NCBI RefSeq assembly: GCF_907164575.1
Contig: NZ_CAJQYY010000011.1
Coordinates: 62,001 to 126,000, forward strand
Direction of reading: 5' to 3'
DNA length: 64,000 nt
Source of the DNA: Paraburkholderia gardini
GTDB taxonomy: Bacteria > Pseudomonadota > Gammaproteobacteria > Burkholderiales > Burkholderiaceae
The notes under the pieces: generated by a model
Seen by the model: only the letters and a program-made list of their open reading frames with translations
What the model was told of the DNA's origin: nothing
The model's database searches: none
In this document: piece after piece, positions 53,244 through 62,912 of the stretch
Numbering within the stretch: the first letter of the stretch is position 1
Layout of the letters: every line of letters begins with the position of its first letter
Made by a program: the position numbers and the translations under genes

Positions 53244-54262
53244 GCGGTCCTCGCTGCTGCGTTGGGAGTGAACTTCTCGTAGTGGAAGCTGTTGGGCTTC
53301 ACCCCGTTGTCGTCGAAATGCTTACGCACCGCGTCGACCATCGGGGGCGGCCCGCAAAGGTAAACGTCGACATCACCATCGTTGACGGCCTCGGCCGGCA
53401 TGTGCTGCGTCACCCAGCCCTTGCGTGGATGGGCCGACTCCGTGTCGGCCACGACCGTGCTATAGGTGAAATTCGGCAACTTCGCCACGTAGCCTTCGAT
53501 CTCACCGACCTGTACCAGATCGGGATCCCGGGTCACGCCGTAAATGAGGTGGACCTTCTGTTGCGAATGGGTGCGCGCCAGCACTTCGAGCATCGACAGG
53601 AACGGAGCGAGGCCTGTACCGCCAGCAAGGAACAGCAAGGGACGCTCCACCGCGCGCAGATAGAAACTGCCGAGCGGTCCTGTCAGCTCCAGCTTGTCGC
53701 CGGGCTGCGCGGAATCGAGCCAGGTGCTCATCACGCCCCCGGTGATTCTCTTGATCAGAAAGCTGACTTTCGCTTCACCCGGTGCCGACGAAAAAGAATA
53801 CGAACGGTGCTGACCGCTGCCAGGCACATCAATGTTCACATACTGACCCGGCAGGAATGCCGGCGCGGTCGCATCCACATTCAGTTCGAGCACGACAGCC
53901 GCATCGTTGTGCGGTTCGACCTTCGATACCGTCGCGGCAAACTTGTCCTGCCCGGTTTTGCACGCAGTGGAAGATGCCGGCACTGCAATCACACAGTCGC
54001 TTTCCGGCACCATCTGGCAAGTCAGTACGAGGCCACTTTCCTTTTCATCCTCGTTTAGTGCATCGTCGATGTAATCGTCGCCCAGGTCGTAGCGTCCGCT
54101 TTCGGCGCGGCACTTGCAGGTGCCGCACACGCCATCGGAGCAATCCATCGGCAGGTTGATCCTTGCGCGAAAGGCGGCATCAAGCACCTTTTCGCCCGCC
54201 TTGCATGTCACGAAGCGGGTTACGCCATCCTCGAAATTCAGTGCAATGTTATAGCTGGACAT
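53240..54262 (-). CDS. benC: Benzoate 1,2-dioxygenase reductase component
   Basis: This 340-residue reductase has an N-terminal plant-type [2Fe-2S] ferredoxin domain (CSDGVCGTCKCR near 42, then CQMV near 80), an FAD domain (RSYSFSSAP) and an NAD domain (LLFLAGGTGLAPFLSML, VYLCGPPPMVD). It carries electrons from NADH to BenAB. The ATG at 54262 has AGGAGG upstream; an in-frame ATG at 54283 is less likely. Confidence 0.94.
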   Translation of the reverse strand: MSSYNIALNFEDGVTRFVTCKAGEKVLDAAFRARINLPMDCSDGVCGTCKCRAESGRYDLGDDYIDDALNEDEKESGLVLTCQMVPESDCVIAVPASSTACKTGQDKFAATVSKVEPHNDAAVVLELNVDATAPAFLPGQYVNIDVPGSGQHRSYSFSSAPGEAKVSFLIKRITGGVMSTWLDSAQPGDKLELTGPLGSFYLRAVERPLLFLAGGTGLAPFLSMLEVLARTHSQQKVHLIYGVTRDPDLVQVGEIEGYVAKLPNFTYSTVVADTESAHPRKGWVTQHMPAEAVNDGDVDVYLCGPPPMVDAVRKHFDDNGVKPNSFHYEKFTPNAAARTA

Positions 54263-54301
54263 CTTGCCTCCTGTACTGCTCATGTCCTCCGATGCGCGAC
54301 A

Positions 54302-54790
54302 TCAAACGTGATAAACGTCGAGCACCTGGCGGATGTAGTCGTCCTTCAGCACAATTCGCTTGTACGAGATCAACAGTTGATCGTTGACCTTTCGCAGCGT
54401 GACGAACATCGTGCCGAAAAATTGATCGGTGGTTTTGTAGCGGTGGCTGAGCGTGTTGAAGTTGTAGCGCACATCCACTTCGTTCTCGCGCTCGTCCAGC
54501 ACTTCCACATTGGTGACGTTGTGACTGGTACGCGGTTCAGGCATCGAAGCGCCGCTGCGCTCGGTCTTGATGCGGAATACCCGGTCTTCCAGGCCGCCAC
54601 GGTCCGGGTAATACATCAGCGAAATCTGGCTCTCGTGATCGTCGGTGAGCTGGTCGTCGTCGTCCCATGCCGGCATCCAGTAAATGACGTCCGCGGTATA
54701 GCAGGCAAGCCAGTCGTCCCATTGACGATCATCGAGCAGGCGCGCTTCGCGGAACAGAGCAGCGCAGATTGTCTGGTAGTCGAAGCTCAT
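54302..54790 (-). CDS. benB: Benzoate 1,2-dioxygenase small (beta) subunit
   Basis: This 162-residue beta subunit shows [20 protein letters not shown] and the [19 protein letters not shown] block typical of BenB/XylY. It forms the alpha-beta hexamer with BenA. The ATG overlaps the benA stop by 4 bases. Confidence 0.94.
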   Translation of the reverse strand: MSFDYQTICAALFREARLLDDRQWDDWLACYTADVIYWMPAWDDDDQLTDDHESQISLMYYPDRGGLEDRVFRIKTERSGASMPEPRTSHNVTNVEVLDERENEVDVRYNFNTLSHRYKTTDQFFGTMFVTLRKVNDQLLISYKRIVLKDDYIRQVLDVYHV

Positions 54791-56145
54791 GCCAGTGGCT
54801 CCCCGTGTTCCTTTTGCAGTGCATCGCGCATCACGTCGACCCAATATTCATGCTGGCAAACAAACAGTCCTTCGTCTTCGCTGCGCTCGCCTGAAATGCG
54901 CGGCTTGAGACCCATGCTCTTCGCATTTGCATCGGCGCCTTCGACCCACAGCGGCGCCCCGCGCGACAGGTCGTTCCACAACGCGGTAGTGCCGGCGTAA
55001 CCTGCCTGGCACGCGCGGAACTCTTCAAGGTCGTCCGCGGTGCCCATGCCCGAGACGTTGAAGAAATCCTCGTATTGGCGGATGCGGTTAGCGCGGTCGG
55101 TTGTGCTCTCACCCTTTGGGGCAAAGCAGAAGATGCTGACTTCGGTTTTGTCCACGCTGATTGGGCGCACCACACGAATCTGGGTGCTGAACTGGTCCAT
55201 CAGAAACACGTTCGGATAGAGGCACAGGTTTCGCGTCTGGTTGACGATAAAGTCCGCCTTGATTTCGCCCACGCGTGCCTTGATTTCGTCGCGGTATTGA
55301 TAGACCGGGCGCACTTCCGGGTTCATCGTCCTGGTCCACAAGAGAATGTGGCCATGATCGAATCCGTACACGCCGGCCACCGATCTGCTCCAGCTGTTTG
55401 CGTCCACCGCCCTGGTGCCGTCGACCTTGCGACGATCCATTGTCGCGGCATAGTTCCAGTGCACGGTGCTGACGTGGTAGCCGTCGCAACCGTTCTCCAT
55501 CTGCATCTTCCAGTTGCCGTCGTAGATGTACGAGGAGTTGCCACGTAACACTTCCAGCCCGTTTGCAGCCTGGTCGACGATCTGGTCGATGATGACCCTG
55601 GTCTCGCCGAGGTAGTCTTCCAGCGGCTGCGCGTCTGCATTGAGGCTGCCGAACAGGAAACCGCGATAGCTCTGGAAGCGAGCCACTTTCTTCAGGTCGT
55701 GCGAGCCGCTGGTATTGAATTGCACCGGGTATTCAGTGGTCTTCACATCCTTCACTTTCAGCAGCTTGCCGGTGTTGGCGAAGCTCCAGCCGTGGAACGG
55801 GCAGGTGAAGGTGCCCTTGTTGCCATGCTTTTTCCGGCACAGCATCGCGCCCTTGTGCGCGCAGGCGTTAATGACCGCGTGCAGTTCACCGTTCCTGTCG
55901 CGCGTAACAACCACGGGCTGGCGGCCAATCCAGGTGGTGTAGTAGTCGTTGTTGTCCGGAATCTGGCTTTCATGGGCGAGATATACCCAGTTGCTCTCGA
56001 AGATATGTTTCATCTCGAGCTCGAACAGATCGGCGTTCGTGAAGATGTCACGGCGGCAACGGAATACGCCGTTTTGCCTGTCGTCCTGAACGGCGGTGTG
56101 CAGCAGTTCATCCAGCTGCCTGGCTTTGTCGATAATGGCGGACAT
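54787..56145 (-). CDS. benA: Benzoate 1,2-dioxygenase large (alpha) subunit
   Basis: This 452-residue Rieske dioxygenase alpha subunit adds O2 to benzoate to give the cis-diol. Rieske ligands are CAHKGAMLC (near 95) and CPFHGWSF (near 116); the iron site includes GYHVSTVHW near 225. GGGGAG lies before the ATG at 56145. It belongs to the catA-benABCD operon. Confidence 0.95.
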   Translation of the reverse strand: MSAIIDKARQLDELLHTAVQDDRQNGVFRCRRDIFTNADLFELEMKHIFESNWVYLAHESQIPDNNDYYTTWIGRQPVVVTRDRNGELHAVINACAHKGAMLCRKKHGNKGTFTCPFHGWSFANTGKLLKVKDVKTTEYPVQFNTSGSHDLKKVARFQSYRGFLFGSLNADAQPLEDYLGETRVIIDQIVDQAANGLEVLRGNSSYIYDGNWKMQMENGCDGYHVSTVHWNYAATMDRRKVDGTRAVDANSWSRSVAGVYGFDHGHILLWTRTMNPEVRPVYQYRDEIKARVGEIKADFIVNQTRNLCLYPNVFLMDQFSTQIRVVRPISVDKTEVSIFCFAPKGESTTDRANRIRQYEDFFNVSGMGTADDLEEFRACQAGYAGTTALWNDLSRGAPLWVEGADANAKSMGLKPRISGERSEDEGLFVCQHEYWVDVMRDALQKEHGEPLA

Positions 56146-56258
56146 GGGTGTTCTCCCCACGCGTGCTCCGGGTTGTGGAACACGCGCATCGGTGTCGAAG
56201 GAATCTTGCGGAGAATTGAGCGGCAGCAGGGGTACGACGTGGCCGCCGCGTCGGGCGG

Positions 56259-57194
56259 TTACGCCGTGGCTGATGCACGCAGGCGATGGACCACCTGGTT
56301 ATCCTTGCCCTGAACCAGCGGGGTCAACTCGATGTTGAATTCGATTTCCCTGTACGCGTCGGCCTTCATGCCCAGCGCGACGCCGCCGGTCTTTTCGACC
56401 ACGTGGGGAATCAGGTCTTCACGCGTGGCGTAGGCGAAGTCGTCCCAGATCAACGGGTCGCCCTCGATGTTGATTTGCGTCGTCAGCTTGCGGTACTTGT
56501 CGGTGGTGGCGAAGAAGTGCACATGCGCGGGACGGTTGCCATGACGGGCAAGCACGTTCAACAGCTGCTGGGTGGCGCCATGCGGCGGACAGCCGTAGCC
56601 GACCGGCATCAACGTATGGAATTCGTACTTGCCGTCGGCACCCGTGCTAACCGCACCGCGCAGGTTGAACTCGTTCTGCGCGCCGGTCGGGTCGAAGTGC
56701 GAATAGAAGCCTTTTGAGTTGGCGTGCCAGCATTCGACTACCGCGCCTGCGACAGGCTTGCCGTCGGGGCCGGTTACCGTGCCGCGGATGACCAGCGGAC
56801 CTGCATCCTGGTCCGGATTGATGTCAATCTTCGATACGCCATCACGCACGGGTGCACCGGCGACATACAGCGGACCTTCGATTGTGCGCGGCGTGCCGCC
56901 GGTGATGTCGGCCGCCTTGTCCTCTGCGTCCATGCGAATGTCGAGATATTTCTCCAGACCGAGACCAGCGGCAAGCAGCGCGGCTTCGCCGTCCTGACCG
57001 AGCTTGTTGAAGTAGCGAACGCCGGCCCAGATTTCGTCGGGCGTCATGTCGAGGTCGTCAATGGCCTTAAACAGGTCGCCCAGCAGGCGATGGACGATCT
57101 GCTTTGCGCGAGCATCGCCATCCTGGCTTCCGAGATTGGCAGCGGCCTTCAGCAGGTCCTGCGCTTCCTTCGAATCGAACACTTTTATGCTCAT
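56259..57194 (-). CDS. catA: Catechol 1,2-dioxygenase
   Basis: This 311-residue intradiol dioxygenase splits catechol to cis,cis-muconate. [23 protein letters not shown] near 135 and the iron ligands in YGCPPHG (Tyr) and [10 protein letters not shown] (two His, near 225) fit the family. AGGAGC precedes the ATG. It is the first gene of the minus-strand operon, 113 bases before benA, so one transcript should make both the dioxygenase for benzoate and that for catechol. Confidence 0.95.
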   Translation of the reverse strand: MSIKVFDSKEAQDLLKAAANLGSQDGDARAKQIVHRLLGDLFKAIDDLDMTPDEIWAGVRYFNKLGQDGEAALLAAGLGLEKYLDIRMDAEDKAADITGGTPRTIEGPLYVAGAPVRDGVSKIDINPDQDAGPLVIRGTVTGPDGKPVAGAVVECWHANSKGFYSHFDPTGAQNEFNLRGAVSTGADGKYEFHTLMPVGYGCPPHGATQQLLNVLARHGNRPAHVHFFATTDKYRKLTTQINIEGDPLIWDDFAYATREDLIPHVVEKTGGVALGMKADAYREIEFNIELTPLVQGKDNQVVHRLRASATA

Positions 57195-57369
57195 GTCTGC
57201 TCCTGAATCTCTATTTTCTCGTGGGGTTAACCCTTGGTTTAGCGCCCGTTTAAATATGCTTGAGAGGTATAATCGAGTGCTGAAACAGAGTGTGAAAGCA
57301 GAATAATGGACGCCAGAATGCCTCGTCCAACACTGATTTAGTATCGGTCTATATCCACGAGGTATTGAG
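57195..57369. promoter_or_regulatory. Divergent promoter region of catA-benABCD and catR-catBC
   Basis: A 175-base gap between catA and the LysR gene should hold both promoters and the LysR-binding site. A perfect palindrome GGGTTAACCC (57224-57233) and two GTAT-containing stretches are seen, but I cannot place the ATAC-N7-GTAT site known for BenM/CatM. Confidence 0.55.
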
Positions 57370-58293
57370 ATGGAGCTGCGGCATCTTCGCTATTTCGTCG
57401 CGGTAGCCGAGGAACGCAATTTCACGCGCGCGGCACAGCGACTGCACATGGCTCAACCGCCCTTGAGCCGTCAGATTCAGCAACTCGAAGAGATTCTTGA
57501 GGTGCAGCTTTTTCAGCGCGACTCGCGCCCGCTGAAGTTGACGGAAACGGGTAAGTTCTTCTACGCACACGCCGTCCAGTTGCTGGCTCAGACATCCGAA
57601 CTCGAATCGATGACGAGGCGCGTGGGTAATATCGAGCGCAGTCTCTCGGTCGGTTTCGTGGGTTCCACGTTGTACGGAATGCTGCCCAAGATCATCCGGC
57701 GCTTCCGCGACGAAAACCCTACCGTCGAACTCAGCCTCCACGAGATGTCGACGATGGACCAGATCCGGGCGCTGAAGGACGGGCAGATTGATGTCGGGTT
57801 TGGCCGTATCCGACTTGAGGACGCGCACATCCGCCGGGTGATTCTTCGCGAGGAGAAGATGATTGTTGCCCTCCCGGAGGGTCATCCGCTTTCACTCGTC
57901 AAGACAGTCCTCGCTCTTGGCGATCTGGTCAACGAGACGCTGATTATCTTCCCGAAGGCGCCGCGTCCCAGTTATGCAGACCAGGTGCTTTCGGCATTCG
58001 AAGACCGTGCGCTCAAGCCGCGCCGGATATATGAAGTACGAGAGTTGCAGATTGCGCTAGGGCTCGTCGCAGCGGGGGAAGGAATTTCTGTCGTTCCGAG
58101 TAGCGTATACGGCCTGAAGCGAGATGATGTGAGCTACAAGGAACTCGACGATCCCACTCTGGTATCACCCGTCATCATGAGCATGCGCATGCTCGACGAG
58201 TCGCGGGACATTCGGGAGCTGCTTGAACTTATCTATCGGCTATATGAAGAGGAACGGACACCCCATGCGCCTCGCAACGAATTCGGGCGGTGA
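57370..58293 (+). CDS. catR: LysR-type activator of benzoate/catechol genes (CatR/BenM-like)
   Basis: This 307-residue LysR regulator has the N-terminal helix-turn-helix (MELRHLRYFVAVAEERNFTR, QPPLSRQIQQLEEILEV) and a ligand domain with GFVGSTLYGMLPKIIRRFRD and GLVAAGEGISVVPSSV, closely like CatR/CatM/BenM. cis,cis-Muconate is the usual effector, and benzoate acts in addition for BenM. It is divergent from catA and followed by catB-catC. Whether it is CatR or BenM in function is not resolved. Confidence 0.88.
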   Translation: MELRHLRYFVAVAEERNFTRAAQRLHMAQPPLSRQIQQLEEILEVQLFQRDSRPLKLTETGKFFYAHAVQLLAQTSELESMTRRVGNIERSLSVGFVGSTLYGMLPKIIRRFRDENPTVELSLHEMSTMDQIRALKDGQIDVGFGRIRLEDAHIRRVILREEKMIVALPEGHPLSLVKTVLALGDLVNETLIIFPKAPRPSYADQVLSAFEDRALKPRRIYEVRELQIALGLVAAGEGISVVPSSVYGLKRDDVSYKELDDPTLVSPVIMSMRMLDESRDIRELLELIYRLYEEERTPHAPRNEFGR

Positions 58294-58398
58294 TGGTCGC
58301 CATACCTCGGGGGTATGACACCAGACGTCGATGGTGTTGGACAGTCGATTATTGGGCGCGCAATACTTCAGTCACTCACCAACTCCAACATTCCAGGT

Positions 58399-59526
58399 AT
58401 GAACGTCCAAATCACATCCGTCGAAGCGATTCTGGTTGATCTCCCAACCATTCGCGCGCACCAGCTCGCAATGGCGACGATGCAGCAACAGACCCTCGTC
58501 ATCGTCCGTCTGCGCTCAAGCGATGGCATCGAGGGTATTGGCGAAGCCACCACGATTGGCGGTCTGTCTTACGGTGACGAGAGTCCCGAAGGCATCAAGC
58601 TGACCATCGACACTTATCTTGCGCCTGCAATCGTTGGGCAGGATGCGACCAACATCAACGACGCAATGCTCCGGCTGAACAAGGTTGCCCGGGGAAACCG
58701 GTTTGCCAAGTGCGCAATGGAAACCGCTCTGCTAGACGCTCAGGGAAAGCGCCTGGGCGTTCCAGTTTCAACGCTGCTTGGCGGCGTGGTCCGCAAGACC
58801 CTTCCGGTCCTCTGGACGCTCGCAAGCGGCGATACCCAGCGCGACATCGATGAAGCAGAAATGCTGCTTGCGGAACGTCGCCACAACACTTTCAAGCTGA
58901 AGATCGGCCGTCGCAGCGTTCGTGATGACGTAGCGCACGTATCGAAAATCAAGGCCGCGCTCGGCGACCGCGCCAGAGTGACCGTAGACGTGAATCAGGC
59001 CTGGAACGAGGCTGACGCAGCGCTCGGGATCGAAGCGCTCGAAGCGGCCGGTATTGACCTCATCGAGCAACCCACTCCGAGAGAACAGCGCGGAGCACTC
59101 GCCAGACTTGCCGCGCGTTTCATCGTGCCCATCATGGCCGACGAAGCAGTGACAGGCCCGGAGGATGCCCTTGAACTCGTGCGCGGAGCATGTGCGGATG
59201 TCTTTGCCTTGAAGATTGCGAAATCCGGTGGCATCTATGGAATGATGCGTACCGCTGCCATTGCGGATGCAGCGGGCGTTTCGCTGTATGGCGGCACGAT
59301 GCTCGAGGGCAGTATTGGGTCGATTGCATCGGCACACGGGTTCGCTGCTCTCCCGCAACTTGCGTGGGGTACTGAGTTGTTTGGGCCACTCCTGTTGAAA
59401 GACGACATCGTCACCGCGCGCCCGCAATACCGGGACTTCGATCTTCATCTGCCAGAAGGGCCGGGTCTGGGCCTGCATATCGATGAAGAAAAGCTCGCTT
59501 TCTATCGTCGCGACAAAAGTAGCTGA
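58399..59526 (+). CDS. catB: Muconate cycloisomerase
   Basis: This 375-residue enolase-superfamily enzyme turns cis,cis-muconate to muconolactone. The lysine pair motif is TFKLKIGRR near 165, and metal ligands include DVNQAWNE near 195, IEQPTPREQRG near 222 and ADEAVTGPED near 247; the C-terminal LYGGTMLEGSIG is typical of CatB. The frame is open from 58315; ATG at 58399 is chosen because the conserved N-terminus (VQITSVEAILVDLPTIR) begins there. Confidence 0.92.
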   Translation: MNVQITSVEAILVDLPTIRAHQLAMATMQQQTLVIVRLRSSDGIEGIGEATTIGGLSYGDESPEGIKLTIDTYLAPAIVGQDATNINDAMLRLNKVARGNRFAKCAMETALLDAQGKRLGVPVSTLLGGVVRKTLPVLWTLASGDTQRDIDEAEMLLAERRHNTFKLKIGRRSVRDDVAHVSKIKAALGDRARVTVDVNQAWNEADAALGIEALEAAGIDLIEQPTPREQRGALARLAARFIVPIMADEAVTGPEDALELVRGACADVFALKIAKSGGIYGMMRTAAIADAAGVSLYGGTMLEGSIGSIASAHGFAALPQLAWGTELFGPLLLKDDIVTARPQYRDFDLHLPEGPGLGLHIDEEKLAFYRRDKSS

Positions 59527-59619
59527 GCGCTCGGACAAACCGGCGGCAACCACTTGGGCCCGTTCCGGTTGTTGTTCAGCTGGATCTGAGAGATCTCCAC
59601 TTTTTCTGTTGAGAAACCC

Positions 59620-59898
59620 ATGCTCTATCTCGTAAGAATGGATGTGCACCTGCCCCACGATATGCCGGTGGCTCAGGCCGACGAAATCAAGGCAAGAGAA
59701 AAGGCGTACTCACAGGAGCTCCAGCGCCAGGGCAAGTGGCAACAGCTACATCGCGTTGTCGGTGAGTATGCGAACTACAGCGTTTTCGATGTCGACTCGC
59801 ACGACGAATTGCATACGATCCTTTCAGGTCTGCCGCTGTTTCCTTTTATGACCGTGAAGGTGACTGCGCTCGCACGTCATCCGTCGTCCATCCGCTGA
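59620..59898 (+). CDS. catC: Muconolactone delta-isomerase
   Basis: This 92-residue protein matches CatC: MLYLVRMDVHLPHDMP at the start, KAREKAYSQELQRQGKW in the middle, and GLPLFPFMTVKVTALARHPS at the end. It follows catB after 93 bases and makes beta-ketoadipate enol-lactone. Confidence 0.95.
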   Translation: MLYLVRMDVHLPHDMPVAQADEIKAREKAYSQELQRQGKWQQLHRVVGEYANYSVFDVDSHDELHTILSGLPLFPFMTVKVTALARHPSSIR

Positions 59899-60001
59899 AG
59901 CGGCAACGGTTGCCATGAATCGTGACGCCGGGGGCACCGCGATCCGTCCGCTTCAGGCGTTCTCGTGCACCGGGCATGCCCATACCCTGGTATGATTTTC
60001 G

Positions 60002-60085
60002 TTTGCGCTCAACCTGCGGATTGCCACGCCTGACGAAGCGTGTGCGATGCTCCAGGTCAAGGGCGGCGACAACGTCGCGTTCCAG
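60002..60085 (+). pseudogene. C-terminal remnant of a BKACE (3-keto-5-aminohexanoate cleavage) family gene
   Basis: In one frame this short stretch reads LNLRIATPDEACAMLQVKGG and then DNVAF, which is the usual last 25 residues of BKACE-family proteins. The rest of the gene is missing, and the frame runs on without the normal stop. It lies within the 297-base gap between catC and the AraC gene, where I see no other feature. Confidence 0.5.
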
Positions 60086-60195
60086 CCGTTCGGGCGACAG
60101 GGCCGGCGGGCTGGGACAGGCACGGGAAGCGGAAGGCGTCGACAGAAACGATGCCGTCTGGAGAGGGCAATGCGTTTTGATCCGGCGTTCACCAA

Positions 60196-61194
60196 TTGAA
60201 TCAGTTCTCAGGCACCGTCCCCATATCGCTCGTCAACGGATTTCTGGCGGGCGCCGATCCGGTCGCGATCGAGCGGATGGCCGGGCAATCCGGCATCCCG
60301 TGCGAGCTGCTGCGTGAACCTGCGGCTCGCGTGACGCGGGAGCAGTTTTCGACGCTGTATCGCCGGCTGGCGATCGAACTCGACGACGAAATGCCTGGCA
60401 TCTTCAGCCGGCCGCTTCGCAACGGCACGCTGAAGTATCTCTGCCTGAGCCTGCTCGATGCGCCCCGGCTCGAAATCGCGATGCACCGGTTCGGCCAGTT
60501 CTTCCATCTGATTGTCGATGACTTCAGGCTCGAATCGCGGCGCGAAGGCGCGCTCTGTCACATCGAGCTTGTGCCGGATCCCGAAGGTCCGGGCTTCGGC
60601 ACGCTCGGCCGCGAGTTGATGCTGAAGCTCGCGCACGGGGTGGCATCGTGGCTGATCGGCGAGAAGATTCCGCTCTCCAGCGTGGCGTTCGATTGCCCGC
60701 GCCCGGCGCGTGCCGGCGACTACCTCTATCTCTTCCCTGGACCTGTCCAGTATGGTTGCGCGCGCACACTCATGTCGTTCGATGCGACGTACCTCGATAT
60801 GGCGATCAGACAGCGCAAACCCGATCTGAAAAAATTCCTCGCGCGTGCGCCTGAGGACTGGATCTTCGTTTCGCTCGCCGAGCAACTGGTGTGCAACCGC
60901 ACGCGCCAATACCTTGCAGCGTGTCTGCCGGCGATTCCCACCATCGAAGTCGTCGCGCGACATCTGCATTTTTCTGTCCGCACGCTGTGCCGGCGGCTCG
61001 TTGCGGAAGGCACGACGTTCCAGGCGGTCAAGGACGAAGTCCGTCGCGATATCGCCATTCAACGCCTGACCGGATCGACGGACGCGATCGCGTCGATTGC
61101 ATACGACATCGGCTTCGGCAATACGACCGCGTTTCACCGGGCGTTCCGGCAGTGGACCGGCAGCACGCCGAAGACGTACCGCACGATGACCTGA
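60196..61194 (+). CDS. AraC-family regulator
   Basis: This 332-residue regulator has an N-terminal ligand domain of the Arabinose_bd-like type found in OruR/ArgR relatives and a C-terminal double helix-turn-helix (LHFSVRTLCRRLVAEGTTFQ and AYDIGFGNTTAFHRAFRQW, about 240-330). It starts with TTG, with no clear ribosome site, so the real start may be further in. It stands between two gene fragments, and the genes it once controlled may be the lost ones. Confidence 0.85.
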   Translation: MNQFSGTVPISLVNGFLAGADPVAIERMAGQSGIPCELLREPAARVTREQFSTLYRRLAIELDDEMPGIFSRPLRNGTLKYLCLSLLDAPRLEIAMHRFGQFFHLIVDDFRLESRREGALCHIELVPDPEGPGFGTLGRELMLKLAHGVASWLIGEKIPLSSVAFDCPRPARAGDYLYLFPGPVQYGCARTLMSFDATYLDMAIRQRKPDLKKFLARAPEDWIFVSLAEQLVCNRTRQYLAACLPAIPTIEVVARHLHFSVRTLCRRLVAEGTTFQAVKDEVRRDIAIQRLTGSTDAIASIAYDIGFGNTTAFHRAFRQWTGSTPKTYRTMT

Positions 61195-61338
61195 GCGGCG
61201 ACGCATGCTCCGTCGGCCCCGGGGCATGGCAGAAGATGTCAGCCGCGAGGTGATCCGGTCTCAGAGGTGGCCTGCCTCAATGGGCGCAATCTTGTGCGCT
61301 ACAGCTACAGCTACGGCTACGGCCCCCCCATCGATGTG

Positions 61339-61911
61339 ACGAGTCTGGGGGTGCAGGTACACGGCGGCATGGGCTTCATCGAGGAGACGGGCGCCGCGCA
61401 GTATTACCGTGACGCACGCATCCTGCCGATTTACGAAGGCACGACCGCGATCCAGGCGAACGACCTGATCGGCCGCAAGACGGTGCGCGACGGCGGCGCG
61501 GTGGCGAAAGCGCTGCTCGCGGACGTCGCGCGGACGATCGGGGCGCTCGGGCGGCACGACACGCCGGCATGCCGCTCGATGAAGCGCTATCTGGAGCAGG
61601 GGCACGATTCGCTCGCGGCGGTGGTCGAGTTCGTGGTGGCCAGTGTGAAGCACGATCCGAACGCGGTGTTCGCGGGCAGCGTGCCGTACCTGAAGCTCGC
61701 GGGCATCGTGCTGGGCGGCTGGCAGATGGCGCGGGCGCTGCTGGTCGCGATGGAGCAGCGTGCGGACGATCCGTCGTTTTACGGCGCGAAGATCGCGACC
61801 GCGCAGTTCTTCGCGGAACACGTGCTGGCGCAGGCGTCGGCGCTTGAAGCGTCGATCGTGACGGCGAAGGGCGATGAGGGTGTGCTGGCGCTTGACGCAG
61901 ATCAGTTCTGA
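61339..61911 (+). pseudogene. Acyl-CoA dehydrogenase fragment (C-terminal part)
   Basis: About 190 codons match only the C-terminal third of a large acyl-CoA dehydrogenase of about 590 residues: SLGVQVHGGMGFIEETG, YYRDARILPIYEGTTAIQAN and the extra C-terminal helical domain. The FAD- and substrate-binding N-terminal part is absent. The frame opens at 61267, with an odd Tyr-Ser/Tyr-Gly run before the conserved part. It cannot be catalytic. Confidence 0.75.
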
Positions 61912-61934
61912 CGCTTCAACGCCCCGGGCTTCAC

Positions 61935-61969
61935 ATGCGTGACCGGATCATACGAATCCGGTCACGCAT
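61935..61969. terminator. Strong hairpin between convergent genes
   Basis: A perfect 14-bp stem (61935-61948 with 61956-61969) with a 7-base loop lies between the acyl-CoA dehydrogenase fragment and the DapA-family gene. A short CTTCC follows on the plus strand; no long T-run is seen. Confidence 0.7.
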
Positions 61970-61991
61970 CTTCCGCACGCGATACGCGGGT

Positions 61992-62912
61992 TTAGTGAGC
62001 CCAGCGCAGCACCAGCGGGTCGAGTCGTCGGGCGACCTTCAGGAGCCCGTCGCGCACTGCGGGCTGCATTGGCGCGAGCGGGTGACGCACGGTATCGGAC
62101 TTGATGACGCCGCCCGCTTTCATCAGGGTCTTGCACGCCGCGAGTCCGCATTGGCGGTTCTCGTAGTTGATCAGCGGCAGCCATTGCTGATAAAGCTCCG
62201 CTGCCTGTTCCGTATCGCCTGACGCGTAGGCGTCCACGATCTTGCGGATGCCATCCGGATAGCCGCCGCCTGTCATCGCACCCGTCGCGCCTGCGTCGAA
62301 ATCGGGAATCAGCGTGATGGCCTCTTCGCCGTCCCACGGGCCGACCACGGCGTCGCCGCCCAGCCTGATCAGCTCACGCAGTTTCGATGCGGCCTGCGCG
62401 GTCTCGATCTTGAAGTACGACACGTGTTCGATCTCCTTCGCCAGCTTCGCAAGGAACGATGCCGGCATCGGCGTGCCGGCGACCGGCGCGTCCTGGATCA
62501 TGATCGGGATATCGATGGCAGCGGACACCTTGCTAAAGAATTCGTGAATGCCGGACTCGCCAACCCGGATCGTCGCGCCGTGATACGGCGGCATGATCAT
62601 CACCATCGCCGCACCTGCATCCTGGGCCGCGCGGCTGCGGGCAGCGCATAGGTCGGTGCTGAAGTGCGTCGTCGTGACGATCACCGGCACGCGGCCCGCG
62701 ACATGCTCCAGTACCACGTTCTGGACGGTGCTCCGCTCGTCGTCGCTCAGGACGAACTGCTCGGAAAAGTTCGCGAGAATGCAGATGCCGTTCGAACCGG
62801 CATCGATCATGAAATCGATGGCGCGCTTCTGACCGTCAAGGTCGAGCCGGCCGGCGTCGTCGAAAACGGTAGGCGCGACAGGGAACACGCCGCGATAGAT
62901 AGGGGTTGCCAT
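61992..62912 (-). CDS. Dihydrodipicolinate synthase-family (DapA/NAL) aldolase or dehydratase
   Basis: This 306-residue class I aldolase-fold protein has the Schiff-base lysine in VSYFKIETAQ (near 168), the MPPYHGATIR loop near 108 (where a catalytic Tyr is expected) and the N-terminal GVFPVAPTVFDDAGRLD. Residues of the DapA motif GTTGE are replaced by ANFSEQ, so it is probably not the lysine-pathway DapA but a paralogue for sugar acids or similar 2-oxo acids. The ATG at 62912 is chosen. It has no neighbours of clear function. Confidence 0.82.
   Translation of the reverse strand: MATPIYRGVFPVAPTVFDDAGRLDLDGQKRAIDFMIDAGSNGICILANFSEQFVLSDDERSTVQNVVLEHVAGRVPVIVTTTHFSTDLCAARSRAAQDAGAAMVMIMPPYHGATIRVGESGIHEFFSKVSAAIDIPIMIQDAPVAGTPMPASFLAKLAKEIEHVSYFKIETAQAASKLRELIRLGGDAVVGPWDGEEAITLIPDFDAGATGAMTGGGYPDGIRKIVDAYASGDTEQAAELYQQWLPLINYENRQCGLAACKTLMKAGGVIKSDTVRHPLAPMQPAVRDGLLKVARRLDPLVLRWAH

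Noticed and set aside
57195-57369. BenM/CatM-type ATAC-N7-GTAT operator
   Set aside because: No exact match was found in the divergent region, so no operator was assigned there beyond the general control region.
61290-61330. TACAGC/TACGGC repeated triplets as a functional repeat
   Set aside because: They code for a short Tyr-Ser/Tyr-Gly run at the break of a pseudogene and are too few to call a repeat element.
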